From Astrocystis sublimbata (Eukaryota > Ascomycota > Sordariomycetes > Xylariales > Xylariaceae), in assembly GCA_022453515.1 (NCBI GenBank), contig JAJNNY010000110.1, positions 1 to 59,750 on the forward strand: DNA of 59,750 nt, written 5' to 3'. The position numbers were made by a program, and so were the translations under genes. The notes under the pieces are model-generated. The model did no database searches, was not told the DNA's origin, and saw only the letters and a program-made list of their open reading frames with translations. Shown here piece by piece: positions 34,649 through 47,530 of the stretch (position 1 is its first letter; every line of letters starts with the position of its first letter).

Positions 34649-36013
34649 TCACCTTCTCTTCCCACCCCTCGCAGGCGCCCTACTTCCCATCCTCACACCA
34701 CCCGACTTCTTGACCCCCGCGCCGGTCTTCGCCCTCCCTCCTTCTCCATCTCCCCCATCTCCCCTTACACCCCCCTTCTTACCATCCTTCTTCCCCTTAG
34801 CACCCCCCTTGTTTTTGCCCCCAAAATTCAAAACAGCGCCCTTCCCGGCCCGCTCGGCCTTACCCTTCTTCCACATCCTATCTCCCTTCCCATCCTCCTC
34901 ATTCTTCCTCTCAAGCTTACTATCCAGCTTCTTGCGATCCTTGCCACTGAGTCTCCCCCCACTCTTCTTCTTCAGGTTCTCCCGCATGCCATTCAACTCA
35001 TTGCGTCCAGCCTCTTTCGAAGCCTTCTTATCCGCCTGCGTCTCGAACCACGTGCGTTTCGGCCTGCCCTTGATCTCATCTTCATGCAACACCATGTTCT
35101 CGCCCTTGCGGATCTGCATCTCGGCATTGGCGAATTGTTTTTCTTCCTTCTCTTCTTTTTCTACTTCTTGAATTTCCACTTCCAGTGCGTCGATCTTGTC
35201 GGCCCAGGAATCCGCGTCGCTTTGCTCGATTAATAGGGAGGAGATCTTGGCTTTTTGCGCCTTGCCGGCTTTGACGACGGCTTTGACGACTTTGCGGTCC
35301 GACTCGGCTGCAAGAGTAATGGCGACACCGGAGCGGCCGGCACGGGCTGTGCGGCCGACTCTGTGCACATAAATTTCGGGGGTCTGCGGCCCTTCGTAGT
35401 TGATGACGGTGTCGATGCCCTTGATGTCGAGACCGCGGGACGCGAGGTCGGTGGCGATGAGGAAGTTGACTTTGCCGTCGCGGAAGGACTCAACGCTGGC
35501 GATGCGCTGTGGATGGGTGGATGTGTTAGCTTGATGTGTAGATAGATCATTTCATGATAGTAATTATATCATCTCAACGCAACCCAACAAAAGAGAGAAA
35601 AAGAAATGAAAAGAAAGAAAGAAAGAAAGAAAGGAAGGCTTACCTGACTCTGGTTCAACCCACCATGCAGCTCCGCACAAGTGAGATTGAACAACGCAAA
35701 GATGATCCGTGCTCTATGCGCGTCTTTCTTCTGTCTGAAGAAAATGACGACGCGCTCCGTGTGCATCGTCTTACAGATATGCAACAGGTAGCCCATGCGC
35801 TTATCCTCCCTGCCCGGCCTTAACCTGACAAACTTCTGCTCGAGCTTATCGACTGTTTTCCGCTGCGAGTCGACCATGACACGCACAGGCTTGCTCATGC
35901 CGACGCGGATCAGGCGATCTACCGAGGACGTCATGGTGGCAGAGAAGAGCATGGTCTGGCGCGATTTGGGGAGAGTAGTGAGGATCTCGTTGAGCTCGTC
36001 GGCGAAGCCGTCC

Positions 36014-36044
<31 letters not shown>

Positions 36045-37296
36045 GGATCTCGACGGTGTCGGTGGCGAAGCTGGCCGAGTTGCGCATGTGGTCGATGAAG
36101 CGGCCGGGGGTGGCGATGATGACGTCGGGGCGCAGGCGCAGCTCGGCCTCTTGGACCTTGAGGCTCAGGCCGCCGACGGCGAGGCAGAACTTGATGTCGG
36201 TGTGGCTGGCTAGCTTGGTGGCGACGGAGTGGCATTGGATGGCCAGTTCGCGTGTCGGCGCCAGGACGACGACGCGGCTGGTGGGGATCTTGTTCGGTCT
36301 GTAGAGCAGCCGCTCCAGGATGGGGACGACGAAGGCTGCTGTCTTACCCGAACCGGTAACTGCACCGCCGACTAGGTCCCTGCCTTCGAGGGCCAGCGGT
36401 ATCGTCTTGGCCTGGATGGGGGTGGGGGTGTCGAAGTTGATGGCGGCGAGGCCGCGCAGGATGGGGCGCGAGAGCGACATGGTGAGGAAGGATGATTTGG
36501 CGCCGTTTTTGGTGGGAGGCGTCTTGTCTTCGGGAGCGGGTGCGAAGAAGGCGTCGCGCTTGGCGGCCTCTTCGGCATCTTCATCGTCGCTTTCGGCGTC
36601 GGACTGGTCCATGTTGTCTTCGGGATGGTCGACGGGGGTGGCGATGGAATCGTTGTCGGATGCCGCGTCGTCGTCGTTATCGTCATTTCCCGGGTCCTGC
36701 TCGTCGCCATCTTCGTCGTCGTCTTGGTCGGCCATCTCATCCCCCGACTCGTCATCAGAAGCTACGCCCATGCCGAATCCATCTGCAGCTAGAACCTCAT
36801 CATCGTCATCGTCGAGATCTATGTCCTCGTCCGCTACCTCATCGTCCTCGTCATCAGATTCGGGTTGTGGCTCGGGTTTCGACTTCAGGTCGGCCTCGGC
36901 AGGTTCGCCCTTGTCGCCCCTCCGCCTGCGCACAATCTCGTCGACGTCGACGATTTTCTTCTGGGCTGCGGCGCTACTCATGGCCTTGCGGGCGTCGTCA
37001 AAACCCCAGCCCTCGAAGTCCTGGTGTCTGAAGTCGGTGGTATTGTCCTGGAAGAATTCGAAGTCGGAGTCCATGGCGCCGTCATCCTCGACCTCGTCGC
37101 CGGCGCCCCAAGTGTGGTGCTTCTCGACATCCTCGATATCTTCTTCATCATCGTGGGCAGGCTTTTTGGCTTTCTTGGACTGTTTGGACTTCTTCTTGGG
37201 GGGTTTCGGCTCGACCAGCTCCTCCTCCTCGGGGCCGAGGTCGTCGTTATCGGAGAGGGTGTAGATGAAGTCGTCGGCTTTTCTTTTGGCAGTCAT
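34649..37296 (-). CDS. drs1: ATP-dependent DEAD-box RNA helicase Drs1 (left arm copy)
   Basis: Nucleolar helicase needed for 27S pre-rRNA processing and 60S ribosome assembly. Exon 1 is 37296..35644 and exon 2 is 35506..34649; the 137-nt intron carries a GAAA/CTTT microsatellite. The protein is 836 residues. I start at [19 protein letters not shown], the usual Drs1 N-terminus; the frame is open to an ATG at 37479 that would add 61 unconserved residues. A long acidic Asp/Glu-rich region precedes the helicase core. Motifs in order: Q ([13 protein letters not shown]), I (TGSGKT, about 315), Ia (APTRELA), Ib (TPGRF), II (DEAD, about 420), III (SAT), IV (VVIFFRQKK), V ([11 protein letters not shown]) and VI ([13 protein letters not shown]). 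The C-terminus is Lys/Gly-rich, as in orthologs. It is an essential gene in yeast and is present twice here. Confidence 0.96.
35611..35632 (+). repeat. GAAA microsatellite in the drs1 intron
   Basis: About five GAAA units on the plus strand (CTTT on the coding strand, just after the splice donor). The other arm has the same length. Confidence 0.7.
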
Positions 37297-38795
37297 GTTG
37301 GCGGGATGTGATTGTGCAATTGTGGGAGACGGAGGGGTGGTGGATGTGTGCCACTGCAACAACAGGGCCCAAGGGTAGCTCAATTGAAGGCGGCTGCTGG
37401 AAAAAGTTACGGAAATATTTGGATTCTGCCAGAGCGGTGAGAAAGCTAAGGTGATGGCGGTCCCGCGTTGGCGGGGCATAGCGGAGCTCGGGGGACCCCT
37501 CTACCCCTGCAGCCACCAGCCGCCACGTGCATACCTAATCCTCGAAGGGGTTAAAGTGCCTGAATATATTTAAATTCCTAGTGCTGCATCGGGGACAATC
37601 ATGACGTCCTTTGGGCGAGCAATCATTAATAATCCATAAAGATCGAAAAACAGATTAATCAAACTTCGAGATAAGGTGCAACTATCTCATTTACCTCTCA
37701 GGTTAGATAAGTCCAAATCAATTTACGTTGAGTACTTACTACCACCTACCTTGGCGGGGGTGTGAAAGTCCACTACCGCCTGCCTGCCAGTCTAGCTTCA
37801 TGTGTGTGTTTGGAAGCACTTACAACCTTGTTCGATCTTGCATACACCAATTATAGATTAGATCAATACATCAATTCAGTTTTAGTTGCAATTGATTCAT
37901 GGTATCTCCATGCGTTGGAACATGTAATGCTGCTCGATTGGAATCATTCACTTCGCAAGCATATGGTAATACTGTAGAATTGGAAAAAGCAAATTGGAGC
38001 AGATTAAGGTGGAAGCTGAGATGACAGTGGACGGTGTTCGACACAGTGCGTGTACGGTGGTTGGGTGGGTTCTTGGCGGTTGGTTGGAGCCGCCTTCTTT
38101 CCATCCGAGCCATTCGCCATGCAATTCAGCTCGGCGCCACCTGATCAATCACATCCAATGTCGTAGGTAGGACAGACATTGCATGCATTGGAAGGCTCGA
38201 TCGCAACAAACAACAAACACTGGACTCTCCCGCCTCCCTTACCAATCCCGACTACATAATCATTCGACCTTCCTGTTCCCCTCTTCAACATCTGTCGTTC
38301 TCTTGTCGGTACAGCAGTCATCGCGCAACCAACCACCTTTGGTGTCCATTACTTATACCCGACCCTTTCGCCTCTGTGCCACATTGTCACCCACGATACC
38401 TACTTGGCCCAACTTTTTGTCGCCACTTTTGCACTGCTGAGGCCGACCGACAGACACACCGACAGACAGACGGACCGAAACCCATCACGGACCTGCGAGA
38501 TGGTGGCAGCTGCGGTGCTGCTATAGTGCTGCTCTTTGTGTTTGTTAGCGCTGGAGTCCGCGTCCGGTCGGCACGGAACGCTGGCCACGCCGCCAAACCT
38601 TCGCGTGCACGTGTTGCCCCCTTGCCACCTTGTCGTCTTACCTGATGATAGCTGCTTGTGAGTGTTCGGCAATAAGGATGCGCGTGTCGGCGTCGCCTGC
38701 TGCATTTATCCGCCACCTCGCTAACCTGGCCCGCCGCAGGATTCCCAGACTATTTCTTAGCTTCTCCTCCCCTCGACTCACCCCACCCCACTACT
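37297..38795. promoter_or_regulatory. Divergent promoter, drs1 / RING-SIM protein
   Basis: 1.5 kb between divergent starts, probably including 5' UTRs. It contains ACAGACAGAC-type repeats near 38,450-38,475. Short open frames (the longest about 109 codons) show no family signal. Confidence 0.5.
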
Positions 38796-40671
38796 ATGGA
38801 CAGCGATCTCGACTCGGAAGGCGAAGATCACTATAGTTCTTCCTCCATCTACGACGACGACGACGACGACGAGAACCTATTCGTCCGCCCCGGCTCCGCT
38901 TCCGCCGATAGCTCGGGTCCCTCAAGCACCGACTACGAGAGCGATGACGATGTCGAGGTAGCCTTAGCCCGCGAGCTGGTCCGAGACTCCGACGACTCCG
39001 ACGACGACGGCGACGATTTCGACATGGACTCCCAAGACGAAGCCCAAGATATCGACCTACACATGGCTCCAGCCGCCAGATTAGCACCCGGCGACGAGTT
39101 TTTCGTGCCCTTTCCCTGGCCCAACGACCCCATGCCCGGTGAATGGAACCTCGACGTGCTGCTCGACGACGAGCCCGACTGGGAGGATCTCATCCCGGGG
39201 GCCGCCCCAGGCCACCGCCGCTCTGCCGCCGCACAACCTGCCCAAGCCGGCAGCCCACAAAGAGACCAGCTGGTACACGTCGAGGTGGCCGGTCAAAGAC
39301 ACCAAAGGAACGACCAGAATCCAAGAAATCCAAGGCATGCTGCCGCCGCCGCCAGGGCCGGCCCGGCCAGAGCTGCACCTTCCTCGTCCGCTGCCGCAAG
39401 TCGTTCGATATCGAGACAAGCCCCTCGCGACATCATCGACCTGACAGGCGACGATCACAACCCTGCTGACCTGCCCGCGCCCGTTGCACCGCGGCGCCAG
39501 TCCGAGAACTTGCGGAGGCTGCGCTCGCAGACACAGAACGCGCCCCCGCGCCTGAACCGAAGCGACGGTAACTACGTCCAGGACGAGCAGCAGGTTATCA
39601 TTCTCTCTAGCTCCGACGATGAGCAGCCTCTGAACGCTGCCCCGAGACGCAACCCACCCCATCATCACCACCACCATCACCACCACCATCATCATCCTCA
39701 TCCGCACCGCCATAACCCCAACCCTAACGCAAACAACGGCCCAAACCTCGGACCAAACCACGCAGCCGGCTTCAGTCTGAGGGACGTCATGTTAGGCAAC
39801 CAGCCCGCAGCAGCCAACAACAATAACAACAACAACAACAACGACCAGAACAACAACCAGCACAACCGCATGGGAGGAGCCTGGTTGCAACTTCAGAACA
39901 TCCCCATCCTACAACTCTTCGGCCGCGGCATCATGGGCGACCGCAATCTTAGTCGCGGCGACGACGATGTCGTCTTTACCGGCGAGCGCCCTCTCGGCAA
40001 TGGCGCCAACAACAATTACGGCATCAATCACGGCAACCACGGCGCCCATGGTATGCATGGCCGCAATGCTAGTCCCATGCTCGGCTTTGGCCCGGTGGAT
40101 CTCAACTACGGCCCCGCTGCCAATATCCCCCCCCAGATGTTTGGTCTGCAGATGGCGGCCGGAGGAGGAGCCAGAGCTGGACTTGGCGTCAGGGCTCAGA
40201 AGCCGGTACACGTACCTCCACCGCCTGCCCGACCCGGCTTCACCCGCGACACCGGCGAGGACGTCGTTGCCATCTGTCCTAGCTGCGACCAGGAACTCGC
40301 TTACGACCCCGACGGTGACGTCAGCCCCGCCACGCCATCCAAGAAAGGCCGTTCGAAGAAGGCGAATGCCGAACATCACTTCTGGGCTGTCAAGGCTTGT
40401 GGTCACGTAAGTTCCATCGCGTCTTCCATCTCACGTATCGGTATATTTGCATTTATCATTCACATGAGCACATGTTTCTGATCTGATCTTTTTCTATTCG
40501 TTCCAGGTCTACTGCAAACGATGCTTTGAGCACCGCCGCCCAACCATCAGGAGTCCGGTGCAGGTGGGCTTCCGCTCAGGCGCCGAAGGAACCAAGAAGC
40601 TCTTGTGTGCCGTCGAGGACTGTGATTCGGAAGTGACTAACAAGACTGCTTGGGTCGGAATCTTTATGTGA
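38796..40671 (+). CDS. RING-like protein with SUMO-interaction motifs, Slx5-like (left arm copy)
   Basis: Exon 1 is 38796..40406 and exon 2 is 40507..40671 (100-nt intron, phase 0); the protein is 591 residues. The N-terminal 100 residues are strongly acidic. Two sequences match SUMO-interaction motifs: DIIDLTGDD near 212 and VIILSSSDDE near 267. A poly-His run (about 289-300) and a poly-Asn run (about 340-349) follow. The C-terminus has cysteine/histidine spacing of a RING-type fold: CPSC (about 494), ACGHVYCKRC (532-541, split by the intron) and CAVEDC (569-574), ending in TAWVGIFM. SIMs plus a C-terminal RING are the layout of SUMO-targeted ubiquitin ligase subunits such as Slx5/Rfp1, so a nuclear genome-stability role is inferred. 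The closing HFWAVKACGHVYCKRC block is, as I recall, shared by fungal proteins often labelled 'cell cycle control protein'. Confidence 0.8.
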
Positions 40672-41235
40672 TGCCTTCCAGTCGACACACAGGGAACCGA
40701 TTACGGAAGGTAGAAGAAAGCATGGCGATTACAGTTGACTTTTCCTTCTCGGCGTTTCGCATATGATACTCTGCTCAGCTCAACTGGAACCGGCGTCATC
40801 CAGGAACTTCATGCGGCTCGTTCTCATTGGCGCGCCCACTTTATAGCATTTTACGTGATGTCACGAGACATTACACCAGACCACACCACACACACGAACA
40901 TTACTCTCTGCATTTCAAAGGCGTTTGAGATTCCGGGAATGGCAGGAGTTCGGCTCGAGCATGCCGGCACTGTCATTGCCATCATAGGCGGTTGCGATTG
41001 AGATTGCGGCGGCTCTTCGACCTTCCATCACGGGGATAGCATGGCGGGCACGGAATAGGAGCAATATGGTACGGATTGATTGATTGGTAATTACGGCTCG
41101 GCAAGGGCGCAAGGGCGCAATACTGATACAGTTAGGGAGGTTGTCATTCCTAAATGAATGAGTTTAGGTTAGGGCCGAGACCAGGACTGAGAGCGGAACA
41201 GGATCGTTTGTGGAGGGTGGTCAAGTGCGCGAGGA

Positions 41236-41259
41236 TACCTACCTACCTACCTACCTACT
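41236..41259 (+). repeat. ACCT tetranucleotide run (mirror at about 42,286-42,309)
   Basis: ACCT repeated about five times, with the inverted AGGT run in the other arm. Confidence 0.7.
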
Positions 41260-41762
41260 CAAGGATGCGATGAGCATGAATGCATACACACACCGAACAA
41301 CCAAAAAACGAACGAATGAATCAATAGATCTATCTAGGTATCTATTTATCTATCTAGCTAGCTAGCCAGCTCGCTATTGTCTTCTCTCTCCCTCCTGCTT
41401 GCTTGGCAGCTGTAGAGGGAAATGAGAGCAAGAGAATCAACCTGAAGTGAGCATGTAGTAATTATGTAATATGCATCACAGAGGAGAAGAAGTCATGATA
41501 GTAATAAATAATACCTCGTTGAGCGCACTGCTCTGCTCTGCTTTGCTTTGCTCTAGTATGTTTTGCTCTGTTTTGTTTTGTGTTGTTTTGGTCTGGTCTA
41601 GTCTTAATGAATTGCGCTGAATCGTACCCCTCCCCGTTGTTTTATGCTAGAGGTTCTCACGTTGTCAAGTTTTTATCAATTTGACGGACTGGACGGCTCA
41701 AGACTAGGAGTTGATATAAGGGGAAACTGGTAGGTACCCAAGGTATTAATTATACTATTTTA

Positions 41763-41782
41763 TGGACATATATATATATATA
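41763..41782. other. Central spacer of the giant palindrome
   Basis: TGGACA followed by seven TA units, 20 bp. Immediately outside, CTATTTTA (ending 41762) mirrors TAAAATAG (starting 41783). Together with the TA run it would form a very stable cruciform or hairpin tip. Confidence 0.9.
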
Positions 41783-42872
41783 TAAAATAGTATAATTAAT
41801 ACCTTGGGTACCTACCAGTTTCCCCTTATATCAACTCCTAGTCTTGAGCCGTCCAGTCCGTCAAATTGATAAAAACTTGACAACGTGAGAACCTCTAGCA
41901 TAAAACAACGGGGAGGGGTACGATTCAGCGCAATTCATTAAGACTAGACCAGACCAAAACAACACAAAACAAAACAGAGCAAAACATACTAGAGCAAAGC
42001 AAAGCAGAGCAGAGCAGTGCGCTCAACGAGGTATTATTTATTACTATCATGACTTCTTCTCCTCTGTGATGCATATTACATAATTACTACATGCTCACTT
42101 CAGGTTGATTCTCTTGCTCTCATTTCCCTCTACAGCTGCCAAGCAAGCAGGAGGGAGAGAGAAGACAATAGCGAGCTGGCTAGCTAGCTAGATAGATAAA
42201 TAGATACCTAGATAGATCTATTGATTCATTCGTTCGTTTTTTGGTTGTTCGGTGTGTGTATGCATTCATGCTCATCGCATCCTTGAGTAGGTAGGTAGGT
42301 AGGTAGGTATCCTCGCGCACTTGACCACCCTCCACAAACGATCCTGTTCCGCTCTCAGTCCTGGTCTCGGCCCTAACCTAAACTCATTCATTTAGGAATG
42401 ACAACCTCCCTAACTGTATCAGTATTGCGCCCTTGCGCCCTTGCCGAGCCGTAATTACCAATCAATCAATCCGTACCATATTGCTCCTATTCCGTGCCCG
42501 CCATGCTATCCCCGTGATGGAAGGTCGAAGAGCCGCCGCAATCTCAATCGCAACCGCCTATGATGGCAATGACAGTGCCGGCATGCTCGAGCCGAACTCC
42601 TGCCATTCCCGGAATCTCAAACGCCTTGAAATGCAGAGAGTAATGTTCGTGTGTGTGGTGTGGTCTGGTGTAATGTCTCGTGACATCACGTAAAATGCTA
42701 TAAAGTGGGCGCGCCAATGAGAACGAGCCGCATGAAGTTCCTGGATGACGCCGGTTCCAGTTGAGCTGAGCAGAGTATCATATGCGAAACGCCGAGAAGG
42801 AAAAGTCAACTGTAATCGCCATGCTTTCTTCTACCTTCCGTAATCGGTTCCCTGTGTGTCGACTGGAAGGCA

Positions 42873-44748
42873 TCACATAAAGATTCCGACCCAAGCAGTC
42901 TTGTTAGTCACTTCCGAATCACAGTCCTCGACGGCACACAAGAGCTTCTTGGTTCCTTCGGCGCCTGAGCGGAAGCCCACCTGCACCGGACTCCTGATGG
43001 TTGGGCGGCGGTGCTCAAAGCATCGTTTGCAGTAGACCTGGAACGAATAGAAAAAGATCAGATCAGAAACATGTGCTCATGTGAATGATAAATGCAAATA
43101 TACCGATACGTGAGATGGAAGACGCGATGGAACTTACGTGACCACAAGCCTTGACAGCCCAGAAGTGATGTTCGGCATTCGCCTTCTTCGAACGGCCTTT
43201 CTTGGATGGCGTGGCGGGGCTGACGTCACCGTCGGGGTCGTAAGCGAGTTCCTGGTCGCAGCTAGGACAGATGGCAACGACGTCCTCGCCGGTGTCGCGG
43301 GTGAAGCCGGGTCGGGCAGGCGGTGGAGGTACGTGTACCGGCTTCTGAGCCCTGACGCCAAGTCCAGCTCTGGCTCCTCCTCCGGCCGCCATCTGCAGAC
43401 CAAACATCTGGGGGGGGATATTGGCAGCGGGGCCGTAGTTGAGATCCACCGGGCCAAAGCCGAGCATGGGACTAGCATTGCGGCCATGCATACCATGGGC
43501 GCCGTGGTTGCCGTGATTGATGCCGTAATTGTTGTTGGCGCCATTGCCGAGAGGGCGCTCGCCGGTAAAGACGACATCGTCGTCGCCGCGACTAAGATTG
43601 CGGTCGCCCATGATGCCGCGGCCGAAGAGTTGTAGGATGGGGATGTTCTGAAGTTGCAACCAGGCTCCTCCCATGCGGTTGTGCTGGTTGTTGTTCTGGT
43701 CGTTGTTGTTGTTGTTGTTATTGTTGTTGGCTGCTGCGGGCTGGTTGCCTAACATGACGTCCCTCAGACTGAAGCCGGCTGCGTGGTTTGGTCCGAGGTT
43801 TGGGCCGTTGTTTGCGTTAGGGTTGGGGTTATGGCGGTGCGGATGAGGATGATGATGGTGGTGGTGATGGTGGTGGTGATGATGGGGTGGGTTGCGTCTC
43901 GGGGCAGCGTTCAGAGGCTGCTCATCGTCGGAGCTAGAGAGAATGATAACCTGCTGCTCGTCCTGGACGTAGTTACCGTCGCTTCGGTTCAGGCGCGGGG
44001 GCGCGTTCTGTGTCTGCGAGCGCAGCCTCCGCAAGTTCTCGGACTGGCGCCGCGGTGCAACGGGCGCGGGCAGGTCAGCAGGGTTGTGATCGTCGCCTGT
44101 CAGGTCGATGATGTCGCGAGGGGCTTGTCTCGATATCGAACGACTTGCGGCAGCGGACGAGGAAGGTGCAGCTCTGGCCGGGCCGGCCCTGGCGGCGGCG
44201 GCAGCATGCCTTGGATTTCTTGGATTCTGGTCGTTCCTTTGGTGTCTTTGACCGGCCACCTCGACGTGTACCAGCTGGTCTCTTTGTGGGCTGCCGGCTT
44301 GGGCAGGTTGTGCGGCGGCAGAGCGGCGGTGGCCTGGGGCGGCCCCCGGGATGAGATCCTCCCAGTCGGGCTCGTCGTCGAGCAGCACGTCGAGGTTCCA
44401 TTCACCGGGCATGGGGTCGTTGGGCCAGGGAAAGGGCACGAAAAACTCGTCGCCGGGTGCTAATCTGGCGGCTGGAGCCATGTGTAGGTCGATATCTTGG
44501 GCTTCGTCTTGGGAGTCCATGTCGAAATCGTCGCCGTCGTCGTCGGAGTCGTCGGAGTCTCGGACCAGCTCGCGGGCTAAGGCTACCTCGACATCGTCAT
44601 CGCTCTCGTAGTCGGTGCTTGAGGGACCCGAGCTATCGGCGGAAGCGGAGCCGGGGCGGACGAATAGGTTCTCGTCGTCGTCGTCGTCGTCGTAGATGGA
44701 GGAAGAACTATAGTGATCTTCGCCTTCCGAGTCGAGATCGCTGTCCAT
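42873..44748 (-). CDS. RING-like SIM protein, Slx5-like (right arm copy)
   Basis: Exon 1 is 44748..43138 and exon 2 is 43037..42873. The predicted 591-residue protein is identical to that at 38796..40671, including both SUMO-interaction motifs, the poly-His and poly-Asn runs and the C-terminal RING-like cysteines. The two copies converge on the palindrome centre with about 2.2 kb between their stop codons. If the palindrome is an assembly artefact this gene does not exist separately. Confidence 0.75.
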
Positions 44749-46247
44749 AGTAGTGGGGTGGGGTGAGTCGAGGGGAGGAGAAGCTAAGAAATAGTCTGGG
44801 AATCCTGCGGCGGGCCAGGTTAGCGAGGTGGCGGATAAATGCAGCAGGCGACGCCGACACGCGCATCCTTATTGCCGAACACTCACAAGCAGCTATCATC
44901 AGGTAAGACGACAAGGTGGCAAGGGGGCAACACGTGCACGCGAAGGTTTGGCGGCGTGGCCAGCGTTCCGTGCCGACCGGACGCGGACTCCAGCGCTAAC
45001 AAACACAAAGAGCAGCACTATAGCAGCACCGCAGCTGCCACCATCTCGCAGGTCCGTGATGGGTTTCGGTCCGTCTGTCTGTCGGTGTGTCTGTCGGTCG
45101 GCCTCAGCAGTGCAAAAGTGGCGACAAAAAGTTGGGCCAAGTAGGTATCGTGGGTGACAATGTGGCACAGAGGCGAAAGGGTCGGGTATAAGTAATGGAC
45201 ACCAAAGGTGGTTGGTTGCGCGATGACTGCTGTACCGACAAGAGAACGACAGATGTTGAAGAGGGGAACAGGAAGGTCGAATGATTATGTAGTCGGGATT
45301 GGTAAGGGAGGCGGGAGAGTCCAGTGTTTGTTGTTTGTTGCGATCGAGCCTTCCAATGCATGCAATGTCTGTCCTACCTACGACATTGGATGTGATTGAT
45401 CAGGTGGCGCCGAGCTGAATTGCATGGCGAATGGCTCGGATGGAAAGAAGGCGGCTCCAACCAACCGCCAAGAACCCACCCAACCACCGTACACGCACTG
45501 TGTCGAACACCGTCCACTGTCATCTCAGCTTCCACCTTAATCTGCTCCAATTTGCTTTTTCCAATTCTACAGTATTACCATATGCTTGCGAAGTGAATGA
45601 TTCCAATCGAGCAGCATTACATGTTCCAACGCATGGAGATACCATGAATCAATTGCAACTAAAACTGAATTGATGTATTGATCTAATCTATAATTGGTGT
45701 ATGCAAGATCGAACAAGGTTGTAAGTGCTTCCAAACACACACATGAAGCTAGACTGGCAGGCAGGCGGTAGTGGACTTTCACACCCCCGCCAAGGTAGGT
45801 GGTAGTAAGTACTCAACGTAAATTGATTTGGACTTATCTAACCTGAGAGGTAAATGAGATAGTTGCACCTTATCTCGAAGTTTGATTAATCTGTTTTTCG
45901 ATCTTTATGGATTATTAATGATTGCTCGCCCAAAGGACGTCATGATTGTCCCCGATGCAGCACTAGGAATTTAAATATATTCAGGCACTTTAACCCCTTC
46001 GAGGATTAGGTATGCACGTGGCGGCTGGTGGCTGCAGGGGTAGAGGGGTCCCCCGAGCTCCGCTATGCCCCGCCAACGCGGGACCGCCATCACCTTAGCT
46101 TTCTCACCGCTCTGGCAGAATCCAAATATTTCCGTAACTTTTTCCAGCAGCCGCCTTCAATTGAGCTACCCTTGGGCCCTGTTGTTGCAGTGGCACACAT
46201 CCACCACCCCTCCGTCTCCCACAATTGCACAATCACATCCCGCCAAC
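44749..46247. promoter_or_regulatory. Divergent promoter, RING-SIM / drs1 (right arm copy)
   Basis: Mirror of 37297..38795, same length. Nothing additional seen. Confidence 0.5.
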
Positions 46248-47499
46248 ATGACTGCCAAAAGAAAAGCCGACGACTTCATCTACACCCTCTCCGATAACGA
46301 CGACCTCGGCCCCGAGGAGGAGGAGCTGGTCGAGCCGAAACCCCCCAAGAAGAAGTCCAAACAGTCCAAGAAAGCCAAAAAGCCTGCCCACGATGATGAA
46401 GAAGATATCGAGGATGTCGAGAAGCACCACACTTGGGGCGCCGGCGACGAGGTCGAGGATGACGGCGCCATGGACTCCGACTTCGAATTCTTCCAGGACA
46501 ATACCACCGACTTCAGACACCAGGACTTCGAGGGCTGGGGTTTTGACGACGCCCGCAAGGCCATGAGTAGCGCCGCAGCCCAGAAGAAAATCGTCGACGT
46601 CGACGAGATTGTGCGCAGGCGGAGGGGCGACAAGGGCGAACCTGCCGAGGCCGACCTGAAGTCGAAACCCGAGCCACAACCCGAATCTGATGACGAGGAC
46701 GATGAGGTAGCGGACGAGGACATAGATCTCGACGATGACGATGATGAGGTTCTAGCTGCAGATGGATTCGGCATGGGCGTAGCTTCTGATGACGAGTCGG
46801 GGGATGAGATGGCCGACCAAGACGACGACGAAGATGGCGACGAGCAGGACCCGGGAAATGACGATAACGACGACGACGCGGCATCCGACAACGATTCCAT
46901 CGCCACCCCCGTCGACCATCCCGAAGACAACATGGACCAGTCCGACGCCGAAAGCGACGATGAAGATGCCGAAGAGGCCGCCAAGCGCGACGCCTTCTTC
47001 GCACCCGCTCCCGAAGACAAGACGCCTCCCACCAAAAACGGCGCCAAATCATCCTTCCTCACCATGTCGCTCTCGCGCCCCATCCTGCGCGGCCTCGCCG
47101 CCATCAACTTCGACACCCCCACCCCCATCCAGGCCAAGACGATACCGCTGGCCCTCGAAGGCAGGGACCTAGTCGGCGGTGCAGTTACCGGTTCGGGTAA
47201 GACAGCAGCCTTCGTCGTCCCCATCCTGGAGCGGCTGCTCTACAGACCGAACAAGATCCCCACCAGCCGCGTCGTCGTCCTGGCGCCGACACGCGAACTG
47301 GCCATCCAATGCCACTCCGTCGCCACCAAGCTAGCCAGCCACACCGACATCAAGTTCTGCCTCGCCGTCGGCGGCCTGAGCCTCAAGGTCCAAGAGGCCG
47401 AGCTGCGCCTGCGCCCCGACGTCATCATCGCCACCCCCGGCCGCTTCATCGACCACATGCGCAACTCGGCCAGCTTCGCCACCGACACCGTCGAGATCC

Positions 47500-47530
<31 letters not shown>

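Larger units (their letters stand above)
23792..41762 (+). repeat. Left arm of a giant inverted repeat (at least 18 kb)
   Basis: Each position p pairs with about 83,536-83,545 minus p in the right arm (41783..59750). Identity is seen in all five genes and in every intergenic stretch I compared. Eleven small indels shift the pairing constant; I found no substitution. Identity continues to the last base of the window (59,750, pairing with 23,792), so the true outer boundary is not visible and could lie inside or left of the OPT gene. Confidence 0.98.
40672..42872. other. Palindrome centre and flanking intergenic DNA
   Basis: About 2.2 kb between the two convergent copies of the RING-SIM gene. 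It is self-complementary except for the central 20 bp and one A/AA difference near 40,918. Close to the centre it is rich in simple repeats: CCTA, CTAT/CTAG, CTCTG/CTTTG runs. No gene recognised. Confidence 0.7.

Noticed and set aside
36320..37264. 314-codon plus-strand open frame, Ser-rich
   Set aside because: It is exactly antisense to the acidic region of drs1. GAY/GAR-rich coding DNA produces open Ser-rich frames on the other strand. The mirror frame at 46280..47224 is rejected for the same reason.
37297..37479. 61-residue N-terminal extension of Drs1 from the upstream in-frame ATG
   Set aside because: The downstream ATG begins the conserved [14 protein letters not shown] segment in a good start context; the upstream residues look like translated 5' leader.
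39081..39761. 226-codon minus-strand open frame (and its mirror at 43783..44463)
   Set aside because: Antisense shadow of the RING-SIM gene; its Val/Met-rich run is the complement of the poly-His tract.
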